Source: Aggregatibacter segnis ATCC 33393 (lineage in GTDB: Bacteria; Pseudomonadota; Gammaproteobacteria; Enterobacterales; Pasteurellaceae). Taken from it: a stretch of 64,000 bases of DNA. Positions 50,283-60,991 of this stretch are shown in pieces. How positions within the stretch are numbered: the first letter of the stretch is position 1; each line of letters starts with the position of its first letter. The position numbers were made by a program, and so were the translations under genes. The stretch spans positions 1,478,587-1,542,586 of the forward strand of contig NZ_GL622200.1 of NCBI RefSeq assembly GCF_000185305.1. Reading direction: 5' to 3'. Below the pieces are notes generated by a model, which saw only the letters and a program-made list of their open reading frames with translations, was not told where the DNA came from and ran no database searches.

Positions 50283-51644
50283 GTGGAAAACCAGCCGAAT
50301 TCTCTGTGGCAAAATTGCCTGTTGCAACTACAAGATAAAATTCCTACGGACGATTTCAAAATCTGGCTCTATCCGTTGCAAGCTGAGACTAGCGCAAGCA
50401 ATATCTTACTTTATGCATCAAATGCTTTTGTGCAAAAATGGGTGATTGATAACTATCTTCCTTTAATTACTGACATTGCTCGTCAAACCAGTGCAAATCC
50501 TAATCTTAGCGTATCAGTTATTGAAGGCATTAAACCCACCGCACCAAAAGTAGAGAAACCTACGAAAAAACAAAGTGCGGTCGGTTTTTCGGAAGAAAAA
50601 AGCACAAATAAAACACCTTACCATTCCAATCTAAATACCAAATTAGTTTTCGAAAATTTCGTTGAGGGTAAATCCAACCAACTGGCGCGCGCTGTAGCGC
50701 AAAAGGTCGCAGATAATCCTGGTGAACAAACCGCTAATCCGCTCTTTTTATATGGCGGTACAGGCTTAGGTAAAACCCACTTATTGCATGCTATCGGCAA
50801 CGGTATTATTGCCAACAATCCGGAGGCGCGCGTGGTGTATATTCATTCTGAGCGCTTCGTTCAACAGGTTGTGGCTTATATTCGCGATAACAAAATGGAA
50901 GAATTTAAAAAGTTCTACCGCTCTTTAGATGCATTGTTAGTGGATGATATTCAATTTTTCAGCGACAAAGAAAAAACTCAAGAGGAATTTTTCCATATTT
51001 TCAATACTTTATTTGAACGTGGACGCCAAATCATTCTCACGTCCGACCGCTATCCACGCGAAATTGAAAAAATTGAAGAACGTCTAAAATCGCGCTTTGG
51101 TTGGGGGCTCACGACAGCTATTGAGCCGCCGGATCTTGAAACCCGTGTCGCCATTTTAATGAAAAAAGCGGAAGAAAATAACGTGGATTTACCTCATGAT
51201 GTGGCGTTTTTCATCGGTCAAAAATTACGCACCAATGTACGTGAATTAGAAGGCGCCTTAAACCGAGTGAAAGCCATGCAGGAGTTTAAAGGCGAACCGA
51301 TCACCATTGATTTTGTGCGTGAAACGTTAAAAGACATGTTGGCATTACAAGATAAACTGGTGACCGTAGACAATATTCAAAAAGTAGTCGCTGAATATTA
51401 CCGCATTAAAGTATCCGATTTAAAATCCAAAAATCGCTCTCGCTCAGTGGCTCGCCCACGCCAAGTGGCAATGGCGCTGGCAAAAGAATTAACCAACCGC
51501 AGCCTACCGGAAATTGGCAAATCCTTCGGCGACCGCGATCACACCACTGTTTTACACGCCTGTCGTACGATTGCCGGTTTCCGCGACACCGATCCGAATA
51601 TTCAAGAAGATTGGGCTAACTTAATCCGAACTTTATCCGTATAG
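50283..51644 (+). CDS. dnaA: Chromosomal replication initiator DnaA
   Basis: AAA+ initiator that binds DnaA boxes and opens oriC. Domain I ([21 protein letters not shown]), a variable linker with an uptake signal (50573-50581), Walker [14 protein letters not shown], Walker B LLVDDIQF and the C-terminal DNA-binding signature [14 protein letters not shown] are all present. The start is GTG at 50283, about 9 bases after AAGGGAT. 453 aa. dnaN follows after 10 bases. Confidence 0.96.
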   Translation: MENQPNSLWQNCLLQLQDKIPTDDFKIWLYPLQAETSASNILLYASNAFVQKWVIDNYLPLITDIARQTSANPNLSVSVIEGIKPTAPKVEKPTKKQSAVGFSEEKSTNKTPYHSNLNTKLVFENFVEGKSNQLARAVAQKVADNPGEQTANPLFLYGGTGLGKTHLLHAIGNGIIANNPEARVVYIHSERFVQQVVAYIRDNKMEEFKKFYRSLDALLVDDIQFFSDKEKTQEEFFHIFNTLFERGRQIILTSDRYPREIEKIEERLKSRFGWGLTTAIEPPDLETRVAILMKKAEENNVDLPHDVAFFIGQKLRTNVRELEGALNRVKAMQEFKGEPITIDFVRETLKDMLALQDKLVTVDNIQKVVAEYYRIKVSDLKSKNRSRSVARPRQVAMALAKELTNRSLPEIGKSFGDRDHTTVLHACRTIAGFRDTDPNIQEDWANLIRTLSV

Positions 51645-51654
51645 GAGTCACCAG

Positions 51655-52755
51655 ATGCAATTTATTATTTCCCGAGAAAATTTATTGAAGCCGTTGCAAC
51701 AAGTGTGTGGCGTATTAAATAGCCGTCCGAATATTCCGGTGTTAAATAACGTTTTATTGCAAATTGAGAATAATCAATTAAGCATTACCGGTACGGATTT
51801 AGAAGTGGAACTTTCAACCCAAACGCCATTACTTCATGCGGAACAAGACGGCAAATTTACAATTCCGGCAAAAAAATTCTTAGATATTTGCCGTAGTTTG
51901 CCAGACAATGCGGAAATTACCGTTACATTTGAGGAAGATCGCGCTATTGTCCGCTCTGATCGCAGTAAATTTAATTTATCCACCTTACCGGCAGAAGACT
52001 ATCCAAATCTCACAGATTGGCAATCAGAAGTGGATTTCACCCTTGAGCAAGCGACACTACGCCGTTTAATTGAAGCCACTCAATTCTCCATGGCAAATCA
52101 AGACGCGCGCTATTTCTTAAATGGTATGAAATTTGAAACGGAAGGTAATTTATTACGCACCGTCGCAACCGATGGCCACCGTTTAGCGGTTTGTACTATT
52201 CCATTAGAACAAGATTTACAGACTCATTCAGTGATTTTACCGCGTAAAGGTGTGTTAGAACTGGCACGTTTGTTGGAGCCAAGCGAGCAACCGGCGCGTT
52301 TGCAAATCGGCACAAATAACCTACGTATTCAATTAAACAATATTACATTCACATCAAAACTCATTGACGGTCGTTTCCCTGATTATCGTCGTGTGTTGCC
52401 ACGCAACGCGACCCGCATCGTTGAGGCCGGTTGGGAAACCTTAAAACAAGCCTTTGTACGCGCAGCGATTTTATCTAACGAACGTTTCCGTAGCGTACGC
52501 TTACAACTCAGTGAAAACCAACTTAAAATCACCGCAACCAACCCGGAACAAGAGGTGGCCGAGGAAATCATTGATGTGTCTTACAGCGGAGAAGAAATGG
52601 AAGTGGGCTTTAACGTCAGCTATATTCTCGACGTTTTGAATGCATTGAAATGCAACCAAGTGCGTATGCGCTTAACCGATGCCTCTTCCAGCTGCTTAAT
52701 TGAAGATTGTGAAGACGCCAGCGCAGAATATGTGATTATGCCGATGCGCTTATAA
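51655..52755 (+). CDS. dnaN: DNA polymerase III beta sliding clamp
   Basis: Dimeric ring clamp; three repeated domains of about 120 residues form each subunit. MQFIISRENLLKPLQQVCGVLNSRPNIPVL (in parts: NLLKPLQQV, RPNIPVLNNVLL) and the C-terminal EYVIMPMRL are characteristic. 366 aa, the same length as E. coli. A TAGGAGTCACC Shine-Dalgarno overlaps the end of dnaA. recF begins 3 bases after the stop. Confidence 0.97.
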   Translation: MQFIISRENLLKPLQQVCGVLNSRPNIPVLNNVLLQIENNQLSITGTDLEVELSTQTPLLHAEQDGKFTIPAKKFLDICRSLPDNAEITVTFEEDRAIVRSDRSKFNLSTLPAEDYPNLTDWQSEVDFTLEQATLRRLIEATQFSMANQDARYFLNGMKFETEGNLLRTVATDGHRLAVCTIPLEQDLQTHSVILPRKGVLELARLLEPSEQPARLQIGTNNLRIQLNNITFTSKLIDGRFPDYRRVLPRNATRIVEAGWETLKQAFVRAAILSNERFRSVRLQLSENQLKITATNPEQEVAEEIIDVSYSGEEMEVGFNVSYILDVLNALKCNQVRMRLTDASSSCLIEDCEDASAEYVIMPMRL

Positions 52756-52758
52756 TGT

Positions 52759-53835
52759 ATGGCGATTTCACGTTTAACCGTTGAAAATTTTCGTAATTTA
52801 CAAGCCGTGGATCTGGAATTGGATCACGGCTTTAACTTTTTGGTCGGCAACAACGGCAGTGGCAAAACCAGCTTACTGGAAGCCATTTTCTATTTAGGCC
52901 ACGGGCGCTCTTTTAAAAGTGCGGTCAGTAATCGGATTATTTCTTACGATCAACCGCACTTTACCCTCTTCGGGCAAATTCAAGAACAGCAACATCAATG
53001 GTCGGTAGGTTTACAAAAGCTACGTCAAGGCAACACGCTCGTGAAAATCAACGGCGAAGACGGCAATAAAATTTCCGACCTCGCACACCTGTTACCCATG
53101 CAAATTATTACGCCGGAAGGTTTAAATTTACTCAATGGCGGCCCAAGCTATCGTCGCGCCTTTCTGGATTGGGGCTTATTCCATCATCACGTGAGTTTTT
53201 ATACTCTGTGGGCGAGTTTAAGTCGTTTACTCAAACAACGAAATGCCGCCTTACAGCAAGTTTCCAGTTATCAACAAATGAAAATTTGGGATGTGGAATT
53301 GGTAAAACTTGCCGAGCAGGTAAGTCTGCTCAGAGCCGAATATGCGCAAGCCCTACAACCTGAAATTGAACAAACCTGCCGTTTATTCCTACCGGAACTA
53401 GACATTAGTGTGAGCTTTCATCAAGGCTGGGAAAAAGAACAAAACTATGCCGAATTATTGGCGCGTAATTTTGAACGAGATCGTGCATTAGGCTATACGG
53501 TTTCCGGTCCGCAAAAAGCTGATTTTCGCTTTAAAGCCAATGGATTGCCGGTGGAAGATATTTTATCGCGCGGTCAGTTGAAATTATTAATGTGCGCATT
53601 ACGTTTGGCTCAAGGTGAACATTTGATGCAACAAAAACAGCGCCATTGTATTTTCCTTATTGACGACTTTGCCTCTGAGCTAGATCAAACTAAGCGTAGT
53701 CTTCTTGCCCAACGCTTACAAAACAGTGGCTCCCAAGTTTTTGTCACCGCCATTACACAAAACCAGCTCAAAGAAATGCAACCGAAAAAGCACCGCACTT
53801 TTAAGATCGAGTCAGGCAAAATTGAATTGTTATAA
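52759..53835 (+). CDS. recF: DNA replication and repair protein RecF
   Basis: SMC-like ATPase that loads RecA at single-strand gaps. Walker A GNNGSGKTSLLEAIFYLGHGRSF (in parts: GNNGSGKTS, GHGRSF), signature LSRGQLKLLMCALRLAQ and Walker B CIFLIDDFASELD are visible. 358 aa. Two uptake signals of opposite orientation lie inside the gene (52917-52925 and 52953-52961), encoding KSAV and QPHF. gyrB does not follow, unlike in E. coli. Confidence 0.95.
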   Translation: MAISRLTVENFRNLQAVDLELDHGFNFLVGNNGSGKTSLLEAIFYLGHGRSFKSAVSNRIISYDQPHFTLFGQIQEQQHQWSVGLQKLRQGNTLVKINGEDGNKISDLAHLLPMQIITPEGLNLLNGGPSYRRAFLDWGLFHHHVSFYTLWASLSRLLKQRNAALQQVSSYQQMKIWDVELVKLAEQVSLLRAEYAQALQPEIEQTCRLFLPELDISVSFHQGWEKEQNYAELLARNFERDRALGYTVSGPQKADFRFKANGLPVEDILSRGQLKLLMCALRLAQGEHLMQQKQRHCIFLIDDFASELDQTKRSLLAQRLQNSGSQVFVTAITQNQLKEMQPKKHRTFKIESGKIELL

Positions 53836-53840
53836 AAGAA

Positions 53841-53866
53841 ATTAGCCTCCAGTTTGGGAGGCTAAT
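53841..53866. terminator. Terminator between recF and the methyltransferase gene
   Basis: A 10-bp stem ATTAGCCTCC (53841-53850) with GGAGGCTAAT (53857-53866), between convergent genes. T-runs are poor on both sides. Confidence 0.65.
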
Positions 53867-53880
53867 CTCAAGAGAGTAGA

Positions 53881-54636
53881 TCACTTCTGACTACAAACTG
53901 CAATAAAATGCAATTTACGTTCAGGGTCATTAAAAGTGCTAAACATTTTCTTAAACTGCTCACGATTTTCTGCTTTAAAAGCATTTTTTATGATTTTTAA
54001 TGTACCTAACACGCCTTCGTCATAAATCATGCCTCTTGGCGACAACAGTGTCATCTCACCGGAAAAAGTTTCGATATTACGAAAACCACTGTCTAAAAAC
54101 ACTTGTTTCCAACCGTCTTTGGTTAATGGCGTGACCGTCACATTGATGGCATTACGCATATTTTCCAAAATGGTTTTATGGTCATCCCCCACTAACATCA
54201 CATCATGAGTCAGCAAAAAGCCACCCGGTTTCAATACGCGAAAATATTCAGCAACCGCCTTCATTTTAGCCTCAACAGGCAGCATGGTGAGCATGGCCTC
54301 ATTAATCACAATATCAAACGTATTGTCTTCAAAAGGTAATTTCATCGCATTGGCGCGTTGCACATGAATTTTGTCCTGCAAGTTATTCGCTGCAATATTG
54401 GCCTTGGCTTTTTCCAATGCATTCTCATCTAAATCAACACCTTCAATCCGGCAGCCATATTGCTTCACCAATCCAATGGCGGTGGTACACATATTACAGG
54501 CCACTTCGAGGACTTTTTTATCTTTATTAAAATCACCGCTTGCAATCAACCAATCGGTGGCTTTACGACCGCCCGGGCGCAAACGGGTTTTACCTAAACG
54601 TGCCAAAAAATTATGACCGACTTCTTCTTTAGCCAT
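53881..54636 (-). CDS. Class I SAM-dependent methyltransferase
   Basis: 251 aa with a Rossmann methyltransferase core: motif I KVLEVACNMCTTAIGLV (Gly-rich loop atypical, with CNMC replacing the usual GxGxG), acidic GVDLDENALEKAK, then NAMKLPFEDNTFDIVINEAML and LKPGGFLLTHDVM. It resembles UbiE-type small-molecule methyltransferases; the substrate is unknown. The start MAKEEVGHNFLARLGKTRLRPGG follows GGGAGAAATCAG. Monocistronic. Confidence 0.8.
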   Translation of the reverse strand: MAKEEVGHNFLARLGKTRLRPGGRKATDWLIASGDFNKDKKVLEVACNMCTTAIGLVKQYGCRIEGVDLDENALEKAKANIAANNLQDKIHVQRANAMKLPFEDNTFDIVINEAMLTMLPVEAKMKAVAEYFRVLKPGGFLLTHDVMLVGDDHKTILENMRNAINVTVTPLTKDGWKQVFLDSGFRNIETFSGEMTLLSPRGMIYDEGVLGTLKIIKNAFKAENREQFKKMFSTFNDPERKLHFIAVCSQK

Positions 54637-54814
54637 CTGATTTCTCCCAAATAAAATAGCAATGATGCCTATTATAAATAAATCTCATTTCGATTAAAGA
54701 AAAAAGATAAAAAATTCAAATGTCGTTGATAGTCAATAACATTCTAAAAATGCTCGATTTATGCCTTATTTTAGTTAGAATATAAAAGATTTTTAACATA
54801 AAAGGAGTAAACCA

Positions 54815-55384
54815 ATGAAATTTAAAACTCTCTTAGCCGTAAGTATCAGCACAATCTGTGCTGCAAGCATGGCGAACGCCCATGAACACAAACACGATCA
54901 TATGGCGCCTGCCGGTGCTTCTATTGAAGTAAAAGTACAACAACTTGACCCGGTTAACGGTAATAAAGATGTGGGTACTGTTACCATTACCGAATCCAAC
55001 TACGGTTTGGTCTTTACACCAAACTTAAACGGATTAGAAGCAGGCTTACATGGCTTCCATATTCACCAAAACCCAAGCTGTGACCCGAAAGAAAAAGACG
55101 GTAAATTAACTGCCGGGCTTGCCGCTGGCGGTCACTGGGATCCGAAAGACACTAAAAAACACGGTTTCCCATGGCAAGATGATGCGCACTTAGGCGATTT
55201 ACCGGCATTAACCGTATTACATGATGGCACAGCGACTAACCCTGTTCTTGCACCACGTATCAAACACCTTGATGACGTTCGTGGTCATTCTATCATGATC
55301 CACGTGGGTGGCGACAACCACTCTGACCACCCTGCTCCACTTGGTGGTGGCGGTGCACGTATGGCCTGCGGTGTAATCAAATAA
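54815..55384 (+). CDS. sodC: Periplasmic Cu/Zn superoxide dismutase
   Basis: Converts superoxide to peroxide and oxygen in the periplasm. A signal peptide ends after ANA (residue 22); the mature N-terminus is His-rich ([12 protein letters not shown]), typical of Haemophilus-group SodC. Copper/zinc ligands are in [39 protein letters not shown] and [13 protein letters not shown]; the disulfide Cys pair is in NPSCD and MACGVI. 189 aa. Own terminator downstream. Confidence 0.95.
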   Translation: MKFKTLLAVSISTICAASMANAHEHKHDHMAPAGASIEVKVQQLDPVNGNKDVGTVTITESNYGLVFTPNLNGLEAGLHGFHIHQNPSCDPKEKDGKLTAGLAAGGHWDPKDTKKHGFPWQDDAHLGDLPALTVLHDGTATNPVLAPRIKHLDDVRGHSIMIHVGGDNHSDHPAPLGGGGARMACGVIK

Positions 55385-55400
55385 TTAATAATGAAAACAA

Positions 55401-55430
55401 AAAGGCTGACAAATGTCAGCCTTTCTTTTT
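55401..55430 (+). terminator. Terminator of sodC
   Basis: An 11-bp perfect stem AAAGGCTGACA (55401-55411) with TGTCAGCCTTT (55414-55424), then CTTTTT. Confidence 0.85.
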
Positions 55431-55549
55431 ATAAAAGTGCGGTTAAAAAATCCGATATTTCTCGCTAATCAAATCTATTTACCCTTATCCTCTCTTGTTT
55501 TAGAATAAGCACCCTTTGAATCTCGTTATAAAATGAAGGAAAGTAAACT

Positions 55550-55969
55550 ATGGAAGAATCTCAACAACTAGAAAAACTCCCCCAAGTGGTCACCGGAATA
55601 TTAAAAATCGTTTTAAGCTCTGCGTTAATTGCGTTAGCCTTTGTACTTATTATCGCCCTCGTCAAAATTACGTATTCTTTGGCAATGATGGTCTTAAATA
55701 CCTCAACCATTGTGCCTTATAACGTTGCTGAACAAGCGGTCATGTTTTTCCTCTATTTCGGTTTTATCGGTCTTATCGTGCAATATTTCAAAAGCGGTTA
55801 CCATTTCCCTCTGCGTTATTTTATTTACGCCGGTATCACTGCCATGTTGCGTTTAATCATCGTAAATCACGAAAGTTCGGTAGATACCCTTCTCTTCGCC
55901 TGCGCCATTTTAATTATGGTAATCGCGTTATGCTTAGTCCTCTATTCCAATAAATTAAGAAATATCTAA
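55550..55969 (+). CDS. psiE: PsiE family membrane protein
   Basis: 139-aa inner-membrane protein with four predicted helices. Homologous to E. coli phosphate-starvation-inducible PsiE; conserved stretch EQAVMFFLYFGFIGLIVQYFKSGYHFPLRYFIYAGITAMLRLI (in parts: FFLYFGFIGLIVQYF, YHFPLRYFIYAG). Biochemical role unknown. The start MEESQQLEKLPQ follows GAAGGAAAGTAAACT. No Pho box was recognised. Confidence 0.85.
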   Translation: MEESQQLEKLPQVVTGILKIVLSSALIALAFVLIIALVKITYSLAMMVLNTSTIVPYNVAEQAVMFFLYFGFIGLIVQYFKSGYHFPLRYFIYAGITAMLRLIIVNHESSVDTLLFACAILIMVIALCLVLYSNKLRNI

Positions 55970-55972
55970 AAT

Positions 55973-56050
55973 AAAAGTGCGGTCAAAAAACAATTTAATT
56001 TTCTACCGCACTTTAAAGATAAAAAGGTGAGCCCGTTGCTCACCTTTTTT
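55973..56050. terminator. USS pair plus bidirectional terminator between psiE and era
   Basis: Two head-to-head uptake signals (AAAAGTGCGGT at 55973-55983, ACCGCACTTT at 56005-56014) are followed by a 12-bp hairpin AAAAAGGTGAGC (56021-56032) / GCTCACCTTTTT (56038-56049) with A- and T-runs on its two sides. Confidence 0.85.
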
Positions 56051-56052
56051 CA

Positions 56053-56958
56053 TTATTCTTCCATATAACCCAAACTTCGCAAGGCGCGTTCATCATCCGC
56101 CCAGCCGGATTTCACTTTCACCCAAAGTTCCAAATGGACTTTATTATCAAATAAACGCTCCATGTCTAAACGGGCTTCGGTACCGATTTTTTTCAATTTT
56201 TCGCCTTTGTGACCGATAACGATTTTTTTCTGTCCGTCACGCTCAACCAAAATTAAGGCATTGATTTCATAAGTTCCGCGCTCATTCACCTTAAATTGCT
56301 CAATTTCTACGGTGACGGAATAAGGTAATTCTTCTCCCATAAAGCGCATTAATTTTTCACGAATAATTTCCGATGCCATGAAACGTTGAGAACGATCGGT
56401 CACATAATCTTCCGGGAAATGATGCCCCCCCGGGCGTAAAGACTTACGCACGATGTTCTCAATCACCTCTAAATTATTCCCTTTTTCAGCAGAAATCGGC
56501 ACGATATCGGTAAACGTAAATTTACTGCTGATTTCCGTAATAAACGGCAATAAATCGTCTTTATTTTTAATGTTATCGATTTTATTAATCGCAAGCACAA
56601 CCGGCACTTTCGTTTTACGCAGTTTATTCAGCACCATTTCATCGTCATCATTCCAATGAGTGCCATCCACCACAAAAATGACTAAATCCACATCGGTGAT
56701 CGCACTGCTGGCTGCACGGTTCATTAAGCGGTTGATGGCCCGTTTTTCCTCAATGTGTAGCCCCGGGGTATCTACGTAAATTTCTTGATACGGGCCTTCG
56801 GTTTTAATGCCCACAATACGATGACGGGTCGTTTGCGCTTTGCGCGACGTGATAGAAATTTTTTGTCCGAGAATTTTATTCAGTAAGGTGGATTTCCCTA
56901 CGTTCGGACGACCTACAATGGCAATAAAGCCACAATACGTTTCAAGTTGTTCTGTCAT
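56053..56958 (-). CDS. era: Ribosome-assembly GTPase Era
   Basis: Binds the 3' end of 16S rRNA during 30S assembly. G1 [13 protein letters not shown]3 DTPGLH, G4 NKIDN, G5 SAEKG are all in place in the N-terminal GTPase domain; the C-terminal KH domain includes [15 protein letters not shown]. 301 aa as in E. coli. Its ATG overlaps the rnc stop by 4 bases; last gene of lepA-lepB-rnc-era. Confidence 0.97.
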   Translation of the reverse strand: MTEQLETYCGFIAIVGRPNVGKSTLLNKILGQKISITSRKAQTTRHRIVGIKTEGPYQEIYVDTPGLHIEEKRAINRLMNRAASSAITDVDLVIFVVDGTHWNDDDEMVLNKLRKTKVPVVLAINKIDNIKNKDDLLPFITEISSKFTFTDIVPISAEKGNNLEVIENIVRKSLRPGGHHFPEDYVTDRSQRFMASEIIREKLMRFMGEELPYSVTVEIEQFKVNERGTYEINALILVERDGQKKIVIGHKGEKLKKIGTEARLDMERLFDNKVHLELWVKVKSGWADDERALRSLGYMEE

Positions 56959-57635
56959 TTGATATTTAACTCTTGAAGAATTTGTTCTGCCGCAGCTTGT
57001 TCCGCTTTACGACGGCTGGAACCTTTACCGATAAAAGTGCGGTCGTTATCTGAAATGGAACATTCCACGATAAATAATTGGTTATGGGCTTCCCCTTGAA
57101 TACTCACCACATTGTAAGTGGGTAATGGCTGGCGATTACCCTGTAAATATTCCTGTAAACGGGTTTTGGCATCTTTTTGATTGTCGCCCGGTTTAATATT
57201 TTCGAGGAGGGTTTGATACCAACGATTCACGATCTGTGTCGCATGAGTTAGGCTACTATCCAGTGAAATAGCCCCGATAATCGCTTCAACACAATCCGCC
57301 AAAATAGATTCACGGCGAAAACCACCACTTTTTAATTCGCCTTGCCCAAGGGATAAATAATCCCCCAGTTGAAAATCGCGGGCAAGAATGGCTAAGGTCG
57401 GCTCACGCACCAAGGTCGCACGCATACGGCTCAACTCGCCCTCATTGCATTTGGGGAACAGGTGAAACAAGGCTTCCGCGATGGTTAAATTCAAAATGGC
57501 ATCGCCTAGAAACTCTAAGCGTTCATTGTGATTATGTCCCGCACTACGATGAGTCAGTGCTTGCTTAAGCAAGGCGACATCTTGGAAATGATAGTCAATC
57601 TTTCGTTGTAAACGATCTAAGTTATCTTCTCGCAT
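56955..57635 (-). CDS. rnc: Ribonuclease III
   Basis: Double-strand-specific endonuclease for rRNA and mRNA processing. Catalytic signature [19 protein letters not shown] with the Glu/Asp residues intact; C-terminal double-stranded-RNA-binding domain ([20 protein letters not shown] through [18 protein letters not shown]). The frame extends to 57689, but [12 protein letters not shown] at 57635 starts the family homology and gives 226 aa, as in E. coli. It begins one base after lepB ends. Confidence 0.96.
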   Translation of the reverse strand: MREDNLDRLQRKIDYHFQDVALLKQALTHRSAGHNHNERLEFLGDAILNLTIAEALFHLFPKCNEGELSRMRATLVREPTLAILARDFQLGDYLSLGQGELKSGGFRRESILADCVEAIIGAISLDSSLTHATQIVNRWYQTLLENIKPGDNQKDAKTRLQEYLQGNRQPLPTYNVVSIQGEAHNQLFIVECSISDNDRTFIGKGSSRRKAEQAAAEQILQELNIK

Positions 57636-57636
57636 A

Positions 57637-58659
57637 TTATTGAATTTTCTGGAACAAGCGCTCGGTGCGAACGCCGGTTGGCCATTCATCCTGTTCTTTC
57701 TTTAAACTCAGCCAAATATAGGTTGCTTTACCCACAATATTTTGTGATGGCACAAATCCCCAGAAACGGCTGTCTTCGCTGTTGTTACGATTGTCACCCA
57801 TAACAAAATAGTGGTCTTCCGGCACAACCCATTCCGTCACATAATTTTCTTGTTTACTAAAGGCTTTATAACGATACCCTTCGTTAATCGGCTGTGGATA
57901 CCAGTGAATGGCGTGCGCCACATCGCCCGTTTCAACGGTTTCTAACGGCGCCGGGCCATATTGTACTTTGCCACTGTGATCTCGCCCTAAAATGAAACGG
58001 AAATTCTCATTAGGTTCAGGTTGGGTATAGCTGAATTCTTTGATATCGCAATCTGCCAAACACTCTTTACCGTCTTTAGCGTAAACCAGGGTTAAATGAC
58101 GATTGGCTTCATTATAAATCACACGATCGCCCGGCTTGCCGACAATGCGTTTTATATAGTCTGTGCTTGGTGATTCCGGTGCTTTGAACACAATCACATC
58201 ACCACGTTGCGGCTCGCCCATTTTCACAAGGGTATTTTGGAAAATCGGATCTTTAATACCGTAATCAAATTTGTTCACCACGATGAAGTCGCCAATGCGT
58301 AACGTTGGCTCCATGGAAGAAGACGGAATTTGGAACGGCTCAAAAATAAACGAACGCACAATTAACACAAAAGCCAACACAGGAAACAGAGAAGCAACAA
58401 ATTCGGAACTTTCGGAAATCGGTTCAATGTTGTTTTTTTCTTCATCACTGAGGCTTTTGCCACTGCGTTGCTCTAAGCGAGAGATTTGTCTGGCGCGCTT
58501 CGGCAACACCCCAAAACGTAAATAACACCAGACGGCACCTGAAAGTGCGGTGAAAATAATCAGTAAAATAGAAAACGTATTCGGCAACTGAAAATGATCC
58601 AACACTTTCCATAAACCGTATCCAATCGCGATTAAAATAATCGTAAATAAGTTCGACAT
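57637..58659 (-). CDS. lepB: Signal peptidase I
   Basis: Inner-membrane Ser-Lys protease that cleaves Sec/Tat signal peptides. Catalytic Ser is in [17 protein letters not shown] and catalytic Lys in [15 protein letters not shown]; the family box [16 protein letters not shown] is near the C-terminus. N-terminal membrane segments are at residues 3-25 and about 28-45, and another at about 90-110. 340 aa (E. coli 324). Second gene of the lepA operon. Confidence 0.95.
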   Translation of the reverse strand: MSNLFTIILIAIGYGLWKVLDHFQLPNTFSILLIIFTALSGAVWCYLRFGVLPKRARQISRLEQRSGKSLSDEEKNNIEPISESSEFVASLFPVLAFVLIVRSFIFEPFQIPSSSMEPTLRIGDFIVVNKFDYGIKDPIFQNTLVKMGEPQRGDVIVFKAPESPSTDYIKRIVGKPGDRVIYNEANRHLTLVYAKDGKECLADCDIKEFSYTQPEPNENFRFILGRDHSGKVQYGPAPLETVETGDVAHAIHWYPQPINEGYRYKAFSKQENYVTEWVVPEDHYFVMGDNRNNSEDSRFWGFVPSQNIVGKATYIWLSLKKEQDEWPTGVRTERLFQKIQ

Positions 58660-58669
58660 TGCTACTTCC

Positions 58670-60466
58670 TTATTTATCTTTTCCTACATGTAAGATGGCT
58701 AAGAACGCTTCCTGCGGCACTTCCACGTTACCGAGCTGTTTCATCCGTTTCTTACCTTCTTTTTGTTTTTGCAATAATTTCTTCTTACGGCTGACGTCAC
58801 CACCATAGCATTTTGCCAACACGTTTTTACGCAATTGTTTCACGGTGGAGCGGGCAATAATGTGGTTACCAATCGCAGCTTGAATCGCGATATCAAATTG
58901 TTGACGTGGAATGAGTTCACGCATTTTTTCTACCAATTCACGACCGCGATACGGTGCATTGTCTTTATGTACAATTAACGCTAACGCATCTACACGATCA
59001 CCGTTAATCATAATATCCACGCGAACCATATCCGCTGCTTGGAAACGTTTGAAACCGTAATCTAAAGAAGCATAACCACGAGAAGTGGATTTGAGGCGGT
59101 CAAAGAAATCCAACACCACTTCGCCCATCGGAATTTCGTAAGTCAACGCCACTTGATTACCGTGGTACACCATGTGCGTTTGCACCCCACGTTTTTCCAC
59201 ACACAATGTAATCACGTTACCCAAATAGGCTTGTGGCAACAACATGTTACATTCCGCAATGGGTTCACGAATTTCAGCAATATTGTTTAACGGCGGCAGT
59301 TTTGACGGACTGTCCACATAGACTACCTCACCATTGGTTAATTCCACTTCATAGACCACGGTTGGTGCCGTCGTGATTAAATCTAAATCGTACTCACGCT
59401 CTAAACGTTCTTGAATAATCTCCATGTGCAACAGCCCAAGGAAACCACAGCGGAAACCGAAGCCAAGTGCGGTGGAATTTTCCGGTTCATAGAACAAGGA
59501 GGCGTCATTTAAACTTAATTTACCAAGCGCATCACGGAATGCTTCATAATCATCAGAGCTGACCGGGAATAAGCCGGCGTAAACCTGCGGTTTAACTTTC
59601 TTAAAGCCCGGTAAAACGGAACTTGCCGGATTATTGTGTAGCGTTAAGGTATCTCCTACCGGTGCGCCTAAAATATCTTTAATGGCACAAACGACCCAAC
59701 CAACTTCACCGCAATTTAATACAGTGGTATCCACTTGTTTCGGCGTAAAAATCCCCAAACGATCGACGTTATATGATTGGCCGGTGGACATCACTTTGAT
59801 TTTGTCGCCTTTGCGTAACGTGCCGTTTTTAATACGAACCAAAGACACCACGCCCAAATAATTATCAAACCACGAGTCAATAATCAATGCCTGTAATGGC
59901 GCATTTGGGTCACCTTCCGGTGCCGGAATTTTGGCAACAATTTCTTCTAATACGTCTTCAATGCCCACGCCCGTTTTAGCCGAACAACGCACGGCTTCCA
60001 TGGCATCAATTCCCACAATATCTTCAATTTCTTCCGCAACACGTTCAGGATCGGCCGCCGGCAAGTCAATTTTGTTTAAAATCGGCACCACTTCCAAGTT
60101 CATTTCGATAGCGGTGTAACAGTTTGCCAACGTTTGTGCTTCTACACCTTGTCCGGCATCGACTACCAATAATGCCCCTTCACAAGCCGCAAGAGAGCGA
60201 GATACTTCATAAGAAAAGTCAACGTGTCCCGGTGTGTCGATAAAATTCAGTTGATAGGTTTCGCCATCTTTGGCTTTGTAGTTCAGCGTTACGCTTTGTG
60301 CCTTGATGGTAATCCCGCGTTCGCGCTCCAAATCCATAGAATCGAGCACTTGCTCTTCCATTTCACGATCTGAAAGTCCCCCACAGGTTTGAATTAAACG
60401 ATCAGATAAGGTGGATTTACCGTGGTCAATATGGGCAATAATAGAAAAGTTGCGAATATTCTTCAT
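58670..60466 (-). CDS. lepA: Elongation factor 4 (LepA)
   Basis: Translational GTPase implicated in back-translocation and 30S biogenesis. G1 [50 protein letters not shown] and the LepA-specific C-terminal domain ([25 protein letters not shown], in parts: [21 protein letters not shown]). 598 aa, family length. First gene of lepA-lepB-rnc-era; lepB follows after 10 bases. Confidence 0.97.
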   Translation of the reverse strand: MKNIRNFSIIAHIDHGKSTLSDRLIQTCGGLSDREMEEQVLDSMDLERERGITIKAQSVTLNYKAKDGETYQLNFIDTPGHVDFSYEVSRSLAACEGALLVVDAGQGVEAQTLANCYTAIEMNLEVVPILNKIDLPAADPERVAEEIEDIVGIDAMEAVRCSAKTGVGIEDVLEEIVAKIPAPEGDPNAPLQALIIDSWFDNYLGVVSLVRIKNGTLRKGDKIKVMSTGQSYNVDRLGIFTPKQVDTTVLNCGEVGWVVCAIKDILGAPVGDTLTLHNNPASSVLPGFKKVKPQVYAGLFPVSSDDYEAFRDALGKLSLNDASLFYEPENSTALGFGFRCGFLGLLHMEIIQERLEREYDLDLITTAPTVVYEVELTNGEVVYVDSPSKLPPLNNIAEIREPIAECNMLLPQAYLGNVITLCVEKRGVQTHMVYHGNQVALTYEIPMGEVVLDFFDRLKSTSRGYASLDYGFKRFQAADMVRVDIMINGDRVDALALIVHKDNAPYRGRELVEKMRELIPRQQFDIAIQAAIGNHIIARSTVKQLRKNVLAKCYGGDVSRKKKLLQKQKEGKKRMKQLGNVEVPQEAFLAILHVGKDK

Positions 60467-60555
60467 AAATCAGTCAGTTTTCTCATTCAAAAGTCATTAA
60501 ATTTAACTGGCGGATTGTACCCGAAAAGCGTGGAAATCGCTAGAAAAGAAAAGGG

Positions 60556-60894
60556 AAGTGCGGTCAGTAATTCAAACAACATTTGATCGTTATGCGGTAT
60601 TGGCGGCAAGATGATATACACCACACCATACATCGCTTTCTCGCTTAATTTTGGGGAAGCAAATAAACGCTTGCTTTCCGCCGGAAATTGCGTGATTTTC
60701 GGAAAAAATTTTGCCAAATTCGGGGGGATATTCCGTGAGCTGCGTTAAAACCGTCTTTCGTCCAGCAATTCTTCCAACTCGGTGATCGTGCGAGTTACCA
60801 CTTGCAAAGACGTCGCCAAACGCTGCACAGTCTCACGAAAATTGAAGGTTTCGCAGGCGACGCAAAAAGAGCGCAGAGTATCCGGTTCATTTAT
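60556..60894 (-). pseudogene. Decayed LysR-type regulator, truncated copy
   Basis: Homologous to the first 115 or so codons of the intact LysR gene at 62234-63139 (CETFNFRETVQRLATSLQVVTRTITELEELL against AETLNFRETAQRLAVSPQVVTRMIADLETLL; each seen as shorter pieces such as NFRETVQRLA). The start codon position reads ATA, an in-frame TAA interrupts after ELLDERRF, and small indels follow near PPNLAKFFP. Homology ends at a shared uptake signal (60556-60564 here, 62792-62800 in the intact gene). It cannot make a functional regulator. Confidence 0.88.
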
Positions 60895-60910
60895 ATTATT
60901 CCTTTTTTCA

Positions 60911-60963
60911 GAATAGTTTATTCGCATTTTATGCATTTTAACTCATGATAGTCAGCGTATAAT
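60911..60963 (+). promoter_or_regulatory. Conserved LysR-type operator and promoter (decayed copy)
   Basis: The dyad GAATAGTTTATTC (60911-60923; arms GAATA/TATTC) is identical to the one at 63154-63166. A perfect -10 TATAAT (60958-60963) begins 35 bases after the dyad, the same spacing as in the intact copy. No good -35, as expected for an activated promoter. Confidence 0.6.
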
Positions 60964-60991
60964 ACAAGTAAATCATCAAAGAGCGGTTAGA

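Noticed and set aside
60487-60936. Two short minus-strand frames that could be called small LysR proteins
   Set aside because: They are fragments of a single decayed copy of the neighbouring LysR gene, with a lost start codon, an internal stop and indels.
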